A stretch of DNA of 64,000 nt from Parabacteroides sp. An277 (GTDB lineage Bacteria; Bacteroidota; Bacteroidia; Bacteroidales; Tannerellaceae), in assembly GCF_002159645.1 (NCBI RefSeq), contig NZ_NFJB01000002.1, positions 62,001 through 126,000 on the forward strand, in the 5' to 3' direction. Within the stretch, counting starts at the first letter, position 1; every line of letters starts with the position of its first letter. The notes beneath the pieces were generated by a model. It was not told the origin of the DNA. It did not search any database and was given only the letters and a program-made list of their open reading frames with translations. This document shows, piece after piece, positions 34,841 to 43,943 of the stretch. The position numbers and the translations under genes were made by a program.

Positions 34841-35686
34841 ATGAACCTATTCCAATTATCCGACCAAGAGTCTTTCGCGGCAGGCATCGACGTGCCCATA
34901 TCCGCCCCATCCTTCGCCTTGCAGAAGCTGGAGAACTTTACCATCCTCTTCATCTGCCAAGGGAACGCCCGGTTGGAAGTAGATTTCCAGAGATACGACC
35001 TGCAGCCTCGCCAGGTGATGAAGCTGTTGCCCAACCAATTCTTCCAATGCCTGGAGGTAAGCGTGGACTTTCGGGTCTCTTACATCACCTTTACGCCCGC
35101 CATCATGCATGAAATCACCGTACGGTTCGACCCTTCGTTTTTTGCTTTCCTCAAACAATATCCGCTCTCTCCGCCCTTAACCGCCGACAAGGCCGAAAAC
35201 CATCGACACCTGCTGCAAGCCGTCTACGATATCTATATGGAAAGAACACACACTTTCCGCCTGCCTATATTCAAGAACTTCTTGCAGAACTTCCTGATGG
35301 AAATATACGACAAAACCAAAGCGCTGTTTCTCCATCGTAATGCCGCCAACACAAGCCGGCAGGAGGAACTATTAGAAAAATTCATTTCCTTCGTCTTCCA
35401 ACATAGTGGTACGCAGCGCGAAGTCCAATTCTATGCCGACCAGCTCTGCATTACCACACGCTATCTTTCATCGGTCATACAACACCTCACCGGACATACT
35501 CCGAAAGAACTCATCGACATCCGTTGTATCCAAGAGATAAAAATGCAACTCCGCACCACAAACAAGACCATGCAAGAGATCGCTTTTGAGCTGGACTTCC
35601 CCGACCAATCGTTCTTTGCCCGTTATTTTAAGAAACACACCGGGTTGACCCCCGTAGCCTATCGTGCGCAAAAAACGGAGGTCTGA
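34841..35686 (+). CDS. AraC family regulator, likely controlling the RND operon
   Basis: A 281-residue protein: N-terminal cupin-like sensing domain (ILFICQGNARLEVDFQRYDL, VMKLLPNQFFQCLEV) and C-terminal AraC domain (ADQLCITTRYLSSVIQHLTG, MQEIAFELDFPDQSFFARYF, KHTGLTPVAYR). There are ATGs at 34829 and 34841; the second is preferred because the first is only about 10 nt after the -7 box. The divergent position next to the efflux adaptor gene makes local regulation of the pump likely. Confidence 0.9.
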   Translation: MNLFQLSDQESFAAGIDVPISAPSFALQKLENFTILFICQGNARLEVDFQRYDLQPRQVMKLLPNQFFQCLEVSVDFRVSYITFTPAIMHEITVRFDPSFFAFLKQYPLSPPLTADKAENHRHLLQAVYDIYMERTHTFRLPIFKNFLQNFLMEIYDKTKALFLHRNAANTSRQEELLEKFISFVFQHSGTQREVQFYADQLCITTRYLSSVIQHLTGHTPKELIDIRCIQEIKMQLRTTNKTMQEIAFELDFPDQSFFARYFKKHTGLTPVAYRAQKTEV

Positions 35687-35749
35687 GATTTCCGTAATCG
35701 AGGTTACTTCAACGGTAATTTATCTACAATAGATGTATTGAAAAGGAGA

Positions 35750-35757
35750 TACTTTTG
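35750..35757 (+). promoter_or_regulatory. -7 box of the DUF3737 gene
   Basis: TACTTTTG, 38 nt before the ATG at 35796. Confidence 0.6.
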
Positions 35758-35795
35758 CACCATGAAAAAATAAATCATCCTAACATACTTTGATT

Positions 35796-36644
35796 ATGCA
35801 ACTGATAAAAGACAAAGAATTTGGAGGAGAACGGCCGCTGTTTGCTTCACACGACCTTCACTTAGACCATGTCGTCATACGGGCTGGAGAATCGGCCATC
35901 AAAGAGTGTACTAATATCGTGGCTACGGATTGTCGCTTCGAGGGGAATTATCCCTTCTGGCATGTGCATGGATTCGTGATAGACCGCTGCTATTTCGACG
36001 TAGGAGGACGGTCGGCCCTTTGGTATTCAGACCATTTAACGATGCGAAATACGGTAATAGACGCCCCGAAGATGTTTCGCGAGATGCAAGAGATAGACAT
36101 CGATAATGTACAAATAAACGATGCGGACGAAATATTCTGGCGATGTGACGGCATACGGATAAAAAACCTGCGGCTGCGGGGCGGTACGTATCCCTTTATG
36201 TTTAGCCAAAATATCCAGGTAGACGGGCTGGAGAGCGACAGCAAGTATGTTTTCCAATATGTGAAGAATGTGGAAATACATCACGCGAAAATTACGACGA
36301 AGGACGCTTTTTGGGAAGTAGAGAATGTCACTATCTACGACTCGGAACTGAACGGCGAGTACCTGGGATGGCACTCGAAAAACCTGCGGCTGGTGAATTG
36401 CCATATCTCTGGCGAACAACCCTTGTGCTATGCGAAAGATTTGGTACTGGAGAATTGCACCTTCGACCCGGCCTGCGACCGTGCCTTCGAGTATTCGACC
36501 CTCACGGCCGACATCCGCGGAAGCATTACGAACATCAAAAACCCTATCTCCGGGCGCATCACGGCAGACCATATCGGCTCCGTCACGCTGGACGAAAATC
36601 TAAAGGCGCCGGGCAATTGCGTAATAGAAATCCGGCAAAAATAG
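35796..36644 (+). CDS. DUF3737 family beta-helix protein
   Basis: A 282-residue cytosolic-looking protein (no signal). It is composed of a right-handed parallel beta-helix in which short strands repeat about every 20 residues (IVATDCRFEGNYPFWHV, VIDRCYFDVGGRSALWY, VTIYDSELNGEYLGWH, LRLVNCHISGEQPLCYA). The family is widespread in gut Firmicutes and Bacteroidetes; I know of no assigned activity. The ATG at 35796 is taken over an in-frame TTG two codons earlier. Its 3' end meets a 40-bp tandem array. Confidence 0.88.
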   Translation: MQLIKDKEFGGERPLFASHDLHLDHVVIRAGESAIKECTNIVATDCRFEGNYPFWHVHGFVIDRCYFDVGGRSALWYSDHLTMRNTVIDAPKMFREMQEIDIDNVQINDADEIFWRCDGIRIKNLRLRGGTYPFMFSQNIQVDGLESDSKYVFQYVKNVEIHHAKITTKDAFWEVENVTIYDSELNGEYLGWHSKNLRLVNCHISGEQPLCYAKDLVLENCTFDPACDRAFEYSTLTADIRGSITNIKNPISGRITADHIGSVTLDENLKAPGNCVIEIRQK

Positions 36645-36896
36645 GATTCCCAAACCGGGAAAGCTCCGCGCAAGCTGCAGCAAGGAATCCCAATTTGGGA
36701 AAGCTCCGCGCAGGCTGCAGCAAGAAATCCCAATTTGGGAAAGCTCCGCGCAGACTGCAGCAAGAAATCCCAACTTGGGAAAGCTCCGCGCAGGCTGCAG
36801 CGAGGAATCCCAACTTGGGAAAGCTTCGCGCAGACTGCAGCAAGGAATCCCAACTTGGGAAAGCTTCGCGCAGACTGCAGCGAGGAATCCCAAAAC
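36645..36896. repeat. Exact 40-bp tandem array between convergent genes, six copies
   Basis: AAGCTYCGCG starts at 36661, 36701, 36741, 36781, 36821 and 36861, always 40 bp apart. The unit has two palindromes, TCCCAAYTTGGGA and a CTGCAG-centred one (GCGCAGRCTGCAGC), roughly 20 bp apart. Variation between copies is mostly single bases. There are no unique spacers. It fills nearly the whole gap between the DUF3737 and nitroreductase 3' ends. Confidence 0.92.
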
Positions 36897-36920
36897 CCAA
36901 ATAATGTTAAATACCTTACC

Positions 36921-37490
36921 TTAAAAACATTCGTAATGCACCTTGCGAGGATCCCATTTATCCTTCGGCGAAGAAACGTGAAAAGGATGCCCCACGACAA
37001 TCAGATTGAGCGGCAGGATATGCGAAGGCAAATGCAACAAACGACGCAACTGCGCCATACGGCTCTCCAACGGATAAATGCCCGTCCAAACAGCCCCCAG
37101 CCCGATGGCATGAGCCGCCAGGAGGAGATTCTCTGACGCAGCCGAACAGTCCTGTACCCAATAGAGCGTGTTGTCTTCTTTATCCAACCGATTTATCCGC
37201 TCATACAAAGCGATATCGCCACAAACGACCACCCCGATACTTCCCCCTTGAAGCATCTTGGCATAAGGCAAGCAACGCCTCAACTCCTCTTTCAAATCCT
37301 CCTCCCGGACAACGATGAAATGCCACGGCTGAAGATTCATGGAACTGGGAGCCGCCATGGCAGCCCGCAGTAACAACTCGATGTCGTCGTTCCCAACCGT
37401 TTCTTCCGTGAAACGGCGGACGGAGGTACGGGAGAGAATGAAAGAAATGCCGTCAGCCGACGTAAACGATGTATCAACAGAATGTATCAT
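36921..37490 (-). CDS. Nitroreductase-family flavin oxidoreductase
   Basis: A 189-residue FMN-dependent NAD(P)H oxidoreductase. Signatures: RTSVRRFTEETVGNDDIELL at the N-terminus (FMN phosphate binding), AAMAAPSSMNLQPWHFIVV, and the GLGAVWTGIYP loop. The ATG at 37490 overlaps the stop codon of the NRPS gene in the ATGA form, so translation is directly coupled to the NRPS. That makes a tailoring role (for example oxidation of the NRPS product) a reasonable inference. A longer start at 37499 is less likely. Substrate unknown. Confidence 0.9.
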   Translation of the reverse strand: MIHSVDTSFTSADGISFILSRTSVRRFTEETVGNDDIELLLRAAMAAPSSMNLQPWHFIVVREEDLKEELRRCLPYAKMLQGGSIGVVVCGDIALYERINRLDKEDNTLYWVQDCSAASENLLLAAHAIGLGAVWTGIYPLESRMAQLRRLLHLPSHILPLNLIVVGHPFHVSSPKDKWDPRKVHYECF

Positions 37491-40400
37491 AAATTCCAAT
37501 GCGTATGAATGATTTCACCTAATTTATGCAAGATGCGTTCCTCCGGGAAACTAAGATGATGACAAGGCATCGTATAAAACGGAGCCTGTGGATAATACGT
37601 TTGCCAAGCCTCAAGGTTCGCCAGGAAAGCATGAAGATAAATCTCCTTCTCTTCCGGCGTACGGAATTCCCCTTCTTCAGGAATAATCAAAGGAGCCGGT
37701 TCGCCTGCCATAACGTGCACAATCGGTCCGTCGTAAATCAATGGCGGGAAGTCTTTAAACAAATCCATAAAAACGGCAATACGCCGCTGGACGGATTCTT
37801 CCTTTACATCTGCATACAATTTAGCATATAAACGCCGGTCGTAAATAGCCTCCATATTAAGCAACGGAATTGGATTCCATTCGGGATGTTTCTTCCGCAT
37901 ATACTGAGAGAAAAGAATGGCTATCTCCGCGCCGCTACAATACCCCGTCAGCATAACTATTTCCCGACCTTTTAATGCAACAGTAAACAAATCCTCGTAA
38001 ACCTGTAACAGATTTTCGAGCGATACCGTTTTACCCCCAGTGAAATATTGATAAAATGATTCGATAATGAAAACTGAGAAATCCTTTTCCAGAAAAGTAG
38101 CGATACGCTCATTGTAAGGATAATATTCTACAAAACCACACATGAACACAACGACAGGCTTGTCTGAGCAGTGCCCTTCAGTCCAAAAGTAAAGATTACG
38201 ATCTATTCGATTGAGCAATGTCCGGATGTTTCGATATTCCTTTACATCGAATGTCGTAAAAAACAGATTCAGTTCGGTAGCCACCCGATTGACAAACAGA
38301 ACCAACTGTTCGTCTGTCATCCCTAAAGCAAATAAGTCGCTCTCGATATCCAAATCTTTACCTAAGACATGACGAGCGATAGAAACCAACTTTTCCTCTA
38401 TCAACTTATCACTGTTATCCATATGCGCATCCACAAAAGCAGCCAACTTGCCAATGGTATTATGTTTATAAATATCCGTAGCCTTAACCGCTATGCCAAA
38501 TGTTTCATGGAGTTTGACGGCAAGTTGAATGATGCCGATAGAATCGCCCCCCAGTGCTTGAAAAGGAGTATTCTTATCTATGAAATGGATATTCAACAAT
38601 TGCCCCCATAACCTGGAAATCTGCTTTTCCGTCAACGAGACAGGAGCCTCATAGCCTTTCGTAGTAGACATCAATTCCGGAGCAGGCAATAATTTACGCT
38701 CCACCTTGCCACTTGCATTATAAGGGAAAGACTTCAATGGAATTATCTGCATCGGAATCATATAATTAGGCAAGTGAGTTTGCAAATAATCCATTAGTTT
38801 GGTCACCGAAAATATACCAGGATCTTCAACCAAAACGTAAGCAATCAATTCTTTCCGATTATCGAACTCATATAACAAGGCAACAGCATCTTTTATTTCT
38901 GAACCAAAATCCATTAACCTCGTTTCTATCTCTCCTAATTCGATGCGATACCCATTCAACTTCACTTGATGATCGGTACGCCCCATGAAGATCAAATGGC
39001 CATCTCCACGACGCATTACTAAATCCCCACTTTTATAAAGCCTCATGTTTAATCCCTTTGCTTTATCTTCATCTGACACAAAAGGATTTAACACAAACTT
39101 TTCCGCATTCAAATCAGGACGATTGATATAGCCATTGGTTAACTTCACTCCCCCAATATACAATTCCCCTACCATATAATTAGGTACTAAATGCATCTGC
39201 TTATCTACTACATAACAAGTTACACCAGGCATCGTTTCTCCTATATCATTTACGTGCGTTCCAGGATGAAGTAATCCATAAGTAGCATCTACGCAATTTT
39301 CTGCGGGTCCATAGGCATTAATGAATCTTCGCCCTTCGCTCCAATAGTCAATAGCCTCTTGCGAAGTCGAATCGCCACCTATAATAATGGTAGAAAGAAA
39401 GGGTAAAGAAACATGAGGAAGCACCGTAAGTAAGGCTGGCGGAATGCTAAAGAAGGTAATCCGTTGTTCTTCTAATAAAGGAAACAACAGCGACCAATCC
39501 TTTCGCATGGCTTCTTGCGGTAAAACCAAAGTCGCACCTACCAAAAATGCAGGAAATATTTCTGGTATGGAAGCATCAAAACAAATGTTTGCAAATTGTA
39601 AAACCCGCGATTGATTTGTCAGTTTCAACATTTCCAGATTTGTCTGAGCCGTTTGATTCAAAGCTAGATGACTTACTGGAATCCCTTTCGGTCTGCCTGT
39701 TGTACCAGAAGTATAAATAACATAAGCAATATCAGAAGGATACAGAACAGGCAAATCACCTTTTCTCCCCGATCCCATTAAATCTTCTATTCGGAGTATA
39801 GGAACAGAACAACGCGAGACCGGCGTGGACAAGGTTGTCAATAACAGAGCAATCCCGCAATCTTGTAGCATAAACTCAAGCCGTTCCACAGGATAATCAG
39901 GGTCAATCGGCACATAAATATTACCCGACTTCAAAATACCCCAGATACCTACAATCATTTCCAGATTCTTAGGAGTCGATAATCCTATACAATGTTGATA
40001 ATATCCTTTTTCCTTCAATGCAATCGCTACGGCATCACTTAACCGATCCAATTCTGCATAAGTGATTTGCCTATTTACAAACACAACAGCCTCTTTATCC
40101 GGATTGTTCCGCACTATTTCTTGGAAACGTTCGACTACGGTTCGTGGAAAAGCAGCTTGATGTAATGCTCGTTCCTCTTTTGCAATCAATTCTTTTTGTT
40201 TGGAGACCGAGAGCAAAGATATATCTTTCAATTTAATATCTGGTGACTCCAAAACCTGCTTCAAAATCACCGTAAACACATTTGACAACATGTAAACAAT
40301 ATTCAAAGACGTTTGCGGACGATAACGGAGCTCACAAGTTAAGCTTTCATTATCCTCAATACCTAATATCAAATCGGCTTCCAACGGAACATGAATATGC

Positions 40401-41500
40401 TTATAAAACTTTGTTTCACAATCTCTAAAATGTAAAGGCAAAGTATAAAATGGAAGTGGATAATTAATAGCCACATTAACTCCCTTCTCTCGTTCCCGTT
40501 TTCCTTCATTTAAGCTACGCAAAATATCTGGATAAAAAGCATAAGGATGTCTCTTTTCCTCCTGTCTGTTTTTATTAACATATTCCAATACGTCACCTAT
40601 CGTCAATTCGTCTTTTCTAAAATCAAACCGAATAGGGAGATCATTTACTAACATACCATATAACGAGGCATATGCTTTAGTACGTAAATTCCAAGTATGA
40701 TCCAATAACAACTCTTCCACTCGCATTGTCCGAGATAAAGTTAATGCCCAAACAGAAGCAAAAAGTCTAAAGGGAGTGGTTTTTTCCTCTTCGCAAAAAA
40801 CTTGCACTTTTCTAAACATTTCACTTCCTAAAGAAAAAGTGTATACATAATCCTGAGGACCTTTTTCATCCTTTCCATCATGTGGAACAGGGACTGCCAA
40901 AGGAATATTTGACATATATTTCTTCCAATATTCTACATCTTCCTTCTGACATTGGCCATACCTCTCCTCAAACTGATGATTAAATCTATTCAACATCTCG
41001 GTTTGATCAAATAGCTCATATTTTTCATCCAAAAGCTGATTATAAATCATCGATAAACGATTGAAAAATAAGGTTAAAGTATGACCATCCATAATAATAT
41101 GATGAAACACGAAGTAGAGATATAACTGGTTTTCCGCATGGATAATATAACAACGGCAAGGAATTTCTTTTTGTAAATCAAATGCTCGTCCAGCTAAATC
41201 AAGAATCAGTGCATCCACTTCGTTTTTCTTACTTACCGTAAACTCTTCAGGTTTCAGGCAATTATTGGCATTGGGAACAAAATAAGGATTACCCTGTTTC
41301 TCCTGTATTGTGGAACAAAAAGGCAAATACTCTAAAGAAATCAAACGGCATGCTTCACGAAATATAGGGATAGATATATTTCCTTTTACCGTAAAAGCAC
41401 AATTTGTATCATTATATTCTGCTGTAGGATACTTCAACAAATTTCCGATCCAGTACATTTGTTGGATGGGATTTAGAGGTATTTTTTGCTGACTTAGCAT
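37487..41500 (-). CDS. Single-module nonribosomal peptide synthetase (C-A-PCP-[carrier-like]-TE)
   Basis: A 1337-residue enzyme. Condensation domain (about 5-430) with intact HHIIMDG at 133-139. Adenylation domain (about 450-935) with YTSGTTGRPKG (596-606), AYGPAENC, GELYIGG, YKSGDLV, GRTDHQVKLNGYRIELGEIE and catalytic Lys932 in NASGKVERK. Peptidyl carrier with ALGGDSIG (Ser987). Then a carrier-like segment LFALGMTDEQ (1056-1065) lacking the serine. The thioesterase has nucleophile motif GYCSG, so Cys1188 in place of Ser, and His1314/1315 near the end. By alignment to GrsA the substrate code reads roughly D-A-P-S-I-G-A-V-D-K; I do not assign an amino acid. ATG 41500 (MLSQQKIPLNPIQQMYW) is chosen; the longer frame starts with TTG. 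It starts 28 nt after a TonB receptor gene and overlaps the nitroreductase. Product unknown; no phosphopantetheinyl transferase is seen. Confidence 0.92.
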   Translation of the reverse strand: MLSQQKIPLNPIQQMYWIGNLLKYPTAEYNDTNCAFTVKGNISIPIFREACRLISLEYLPFCSTIQEKQGNPYFVPNANNCLKPEEFTVSKKNEVDALILDLAGRAFDLQKEIPCRCYIIHAENQLYLYFVFHHIIMDGHTLTLFFNRLSMIYNQLLDEKYELFDQTEMLNRFNHQFEERYGQCQKEDVEYWKKYMSNIPLAVPVPHDGKDEKGPQDYVYTFSLGSEMFRKVQVFCEEEKTTPFRLFASVWALTLSRTMRVEELLLDHTWNLRTKAYASLYGMLVNDLPIRFDFRKDELTIGDVLEYVNKNRQEEKRHPYAFYPDILRSLNEGKREREKGVNVAINYPLPFYTLPLHFRDCETKFYKHIHVPLEADLILGIEDNESLTCELRYRPQTSLNIVYMLSNVFTVILKQVLESPDIKLKDISLLSVSKQKELIAKEERALHQAAFPRTVVERFQEIVRNNPDKEAVVFVNRQITYAELDRLSDAVAIALKEKGYYQHCIGLSTPKNLEMIVGIWGILKSGNIYVPIDPDYPVERLEFMLQDCGIALLLTTLSTPVSRCSVPILRIEDLMGSGRKGDLPVLYPSDIAYVIYTSGTTGRPKGIPVSHLALNQTAQTNLEMLKLTNQSRVLQFANICFDASIPEIFPAFLVGATLVLPQEAMRKDWSLLFPLLEEQRITFFSIPPALLTVLPHVSLPFLSTIIIGGDSTSQEAIDYWSEGRRFINAYGPAENCVDATYGLLHPGTHVNDIGETMPGVTCYVVDKQMHLVPNYMVGELYIGGVKLTNGYINRPDLNAEKFVLNPFVSDEDKAKGLNMRLYKSGDLVMRRGDGHLIFMGRTDHQVKLNGYRIELGEIETRLMDFGSEIKDAVALLYEFDNRKELIAYVLVEDPGIFSVTKLMDYLQTHLPNYMIPMQIIPLKSFPYNASGKVERKLLPAPELMSTTKGYEAPVSLTEKQISRLWGQLLNIHFIDKNTPFQALGGDSIGIIQLAVKLHETFGIAVKATDIYKHNTIGKLAAFVDAHMDNSDKLIEEKLVSIARHVLGKDLDIESDLFALGMTDEQLVLFVNRVATELNLFFTTFDVKEYRNIRTLLNRIDRNLYFWTEGHCSDKPVVVFMCGFVEYYPYNERIATFLEKDFSVFIIESFYQYFTGGKTVSLENLLQVYEDLFTVALKGREIVMLTGYCSGAEIAILFSQYMRKKHPEWNPIPLLNMEAIYDRRLYAKLYADVKEESVQRRIAVFMDLFKDFPPLIYDGPIVHVMAGEPAPLIIPEEGEFRTPEEKEIYLHAFLANLEAWQTYYPQAPFYTMPCHHLSFPEERILHKLGEIIHTHWNL

Positions 41501-41528
41501 ACTATTTTCCTTTCTTCTCAATTGGGTT

Positions 41529-43943
41529 TTAAAATAAATAAGATAGCGTAAACATAAAATTCCGACCTTGTTGGGGTTGGGGTACCAGCGTACTTCCTCC
41601 TTGATAATAGTCTGTATCGAATAAATTATAGATGCTCACCGAGGCCGTAGCTCGTTTATAATGGTAATCTAAACCGGCATTCACGATGGCCCGCGCGCCC
41701 AGTTGGTATTCCGGGTCATAGACTATTTGGTCGCCTAAATAGATCTGATTGGAAACCAAGGGCGCATATTGTTTCGTCTGGAACGATAGGTTTCCTCTTA
41801 CTTTCAGCTCATGTTCTTTCCGTTTCAGGACCTGATAAGCGCACAAACAGTTCATCAAAAAATCAGGAACAGCGTTGATATGCGAGCCTGTTACCGTATA
41901 GTTTGTACTATTAATCAAGTGCTGATAGGAAAAGTTCATCATTGCATACCACTTGGCTTTCTCGTAGGAAACGGTACCTTCCAGGCCACATACTTTCAAC
42001 GAACCGGCGTTGGATAACAAATCGCCTGCGTCATTAGGCACGCCATAACAGACAATATCTTCCAGCGCATTGTAATAGAAATTCACTTCATACTTCAGTC
42101 CTTTTTCTTTAAAAGACTGGTCAAAGCTGAACTGGACAGCGTTCATCTGTTCGGCATCCAACTTATTTCCTCCCGAATAAGTGGCAATTGTGGTCGCGCG
42201 GTAGAAGAAGGGCGCATCCACAAACGAGTGTGAATAGCCTAACTTCAGGTGGGAATTGGAGTTAATATAGTAGATGAATGACAAACGAGGTGAGAATTCA
42301 TTCAACTTTTTACCGTTGTATCGATGTTTATAATCGTACCGAAGGCCGCCATTGAATATCAGTTTTTTGCCAAGAGACGCCTTTAATTGGGTGAATACAG
42401 AGGCATTCAGTTCGTTGCCTAACAGGAGCGAGCGGTTGGCATCCGAGTAGGTGATGATAATCCGGTCGTAGTGGTCGCCTATTATCAAGGTATTGTCCTT
42501 CATGGTATAGTTCTCTATTTGCGTGCCAAAAAGCAGGTTTCCTTTCCATTTCTCCGTCTGGAAATGATAGATAGCCTGCGCTGAGCCGCCATAAACATAG
42601 TCGTTCCATGCCTGGACCTGGTATACTCCGTTTTCGCCCATGCCCACTTTTATCGTACTATCCAGTACTTCTCCGGGACCAACAGGCAGGTAACGGTCTC
42701 CTGCCAAGAGCGTGTCGGCGGCTACATCATAGTAGGAACAGCTTTCGATATCGATGAAGGCACTGACTTTTCCTGACCATTTTTCGCCAGACTTCTCGTA
42801 GTTTACCTCTCCATGGGTAGCCTGTCGCGCATGTCCGGGTTTGGATCCATTAATTATCCGATAGCGGTCATAATCATAAAGGCTCGGGTAGCGCACCGTC
42901 ACATACGACGGTATTTTCTTGGCATATTGCGTGTTAAACAGCACGTTTATGTCCTTCCATCGCGCGGTAAAGCCGATGTCGTAGGCGGGTTTGTGGTTGT
43001 ATCCTCCGATGTACATGCTTCCGGGGCGTAATACTTTCCCGTAGAATCCTTCATCGTCTGCGTTCAGATACCGTTCCTCGCCGCGGGAAATATAGACCGA
43101 AGCCCAGCCCATAAAGTCAAAATCAAAGCTGCCTTTTCCCAAAAGGAAGTCGGCCCGGTAGGTCTGATTGTTCCCTCCTGCCAGCGAAACCTGCGCACCA
43201 TCTACCTGAAACCCCTTCTTTGTGATGATATTCACAACCGCAGTCAGCGCCACATTCCCGTATAATGACGAAGCCGGACCGCGCAAAACTTCTATCTGCT
43301 GCACCTTCTTTAGGCTGGTTCTGAAGTCTGGCGCTTCCGAATTAGTGGCGCGGCTGTTCAGCCGATGCCCGTCTAGTAGGATCAATATCTTCTCTTGCGA
43401 GGAAGAATAGACGCCATGCAGGGCTACATTCAGCTCACTTCCTGATATCAGGCTCATGCCGGGGACGTACAATGTCAGTAGTTCTGCCAATGTTTTGGCG
43501 CCGGAATCCTGTATCATCTGTTCGGTGATGACCGTCACAGGCACCGGTGCTTCGTCTATGCTCTCGGCCTGTTGGGAGGCGGTGGTGATGGTCGCGTTCC
43601 CGCCTTTCTTGAATCTTTCTACGATATCAGCGAAGCGGAGCGGGTCGTGAATCGTCACATTATAATAAGGGTCCTCCTTCAACAGGAGCGAAATATAGCG
43701 CTCGGCTTCCGGCATGTTGTCCTTATTCAGGTAGCATAAGGCCAGTAATCGGTACGCGCTCTCCTTGAGTGTGCCGCGGAAATTGCCTATCTGTTCCTCC
43801 AATAAGCTTATCGAAGCGTCGAAATGTCCGATGCCATATTCCGCTTCGGCCTGCAGGTATCGCTGCCGAAGGTCGCTATTTTCTTGCCCGATAGCGGCAC
43901 AGGGGAGCAAGAGGAGGAGTAGGTATACGAACCAGGTTCTCAT
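41529..43943 (-). CDS. TonB-dependent receptor with N-terminal TPR-like extension
   Basis: An 804-residue outer-membrane receptor: signal peptide MRTWFVYLLLLLLPCAAIG, then about 90 residues of helical TPR-like repeats (AEYGIGHFDASISLLEEQIG, YRLLALCYLNKDNMPEAERY). The plug domain follows at about 125-240 (PVPVTVITEQMIQDSGAKTL, VQQIEVLRGPASSLYGN, VVNIITKKG), then a 22-strand-type barrel ending in FMFTLSYLF. It has neither a SusC-type carboxypeptidase-like domain nor a SusD partner, so it is more like vitamin/siderophore/colicin-type receptors. Its start overlaps the histidine kinase stop (ATGA), and the NRPS follows. Uptake or sensing of the NRPS product is an inference. Confidence 0.92.
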   Translation of the reverse strand: MRTWFVYLLLLLLPCAAIGQENSDLRQRYLQAEAEYGIGHFDASISLLEEQIGNFRGTLKESAYRLLALCYLNKDNMPEAERYISLLLKEDPYYNVTIHDPLRFADIVERFKKGGNATITTASQQAESIDEAPVPVTVITEQMIQDSGAKTLAELLTLYVPGMSLISGSELNVALHGVYSSSQEKILILLDGHRLNSRATNSEAPDFRTSLKKVQQIEVLRGPASSLYGNVALTAVVNIITKKGFQVDGAQVSLAGGNNQTYRADFLLGKGSFDFDFMGWASVYISRGEERYLNADDEGFYGKVLRPGSMYIGGYNHKPAYDIGFTARWKDINVLFNTQYAKKIPSYVTVRYPSLYDYDRYRIINGSKPGHARQATHGEVNYEKSGEKWSGKVSAFIDIESCSYYDVAADTLLAGDRYLPVGPGEVLDSTIKVGMGENGVYQVQAWNDYVYGGSAQAIYHFQTEKWKGNLLFGTQIENYTMKDNTLIIGDHYDRIIITYSDANRSLLLGNELNASVFTQLKASLGKKLIFNGGLRYDYKHRYNGKKLNEFSPRLSFIYYINSNSHLKLGYSHSFVDAPFFYRATTIATYSGGNKLDAEQMNAVQFSFDQSFKEKGLKYEVNFYYNALEDIVCYGVPNDAGDLLSNAGSLKVCGLEGTVSYEKAKWYAMMNFSYQHLINSTNYTVTGSHINAVPDFLMNCLCAYQVLKRKEHELKVRGNLSFQTKQYAPLVSNQIYLGDQIVYDPEYQLGARAIVNAGLDYHYKRATASVSIYNLFDTDYYQGGSTLVPQPQQGRNFMFTLSYLF

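Noticed and set aside
23425-36896. The 40-41-bp arrays as CRISPR
   Set aside because: Repeats are contiguous with no unique spacers of constant length, and no cas gene is in the window.
36428-37136. Repetitive open frames (up to ~197 residues) over the 40-bp array, on both strands
   Set aside because: Product of the array's stop-free unit and overlapping the ends of the DUF3737 and nitroreductase genes.
37487-43943. The NRPS-TonB receptor pair as a classic siderophore locus
   Set aside because: No isochorismate/2,3-DHB genes, no hydroxamate enzymes and no iron ABC transporter; a single-module NRPS with nitroreductase does not make a recognisable siderophore.
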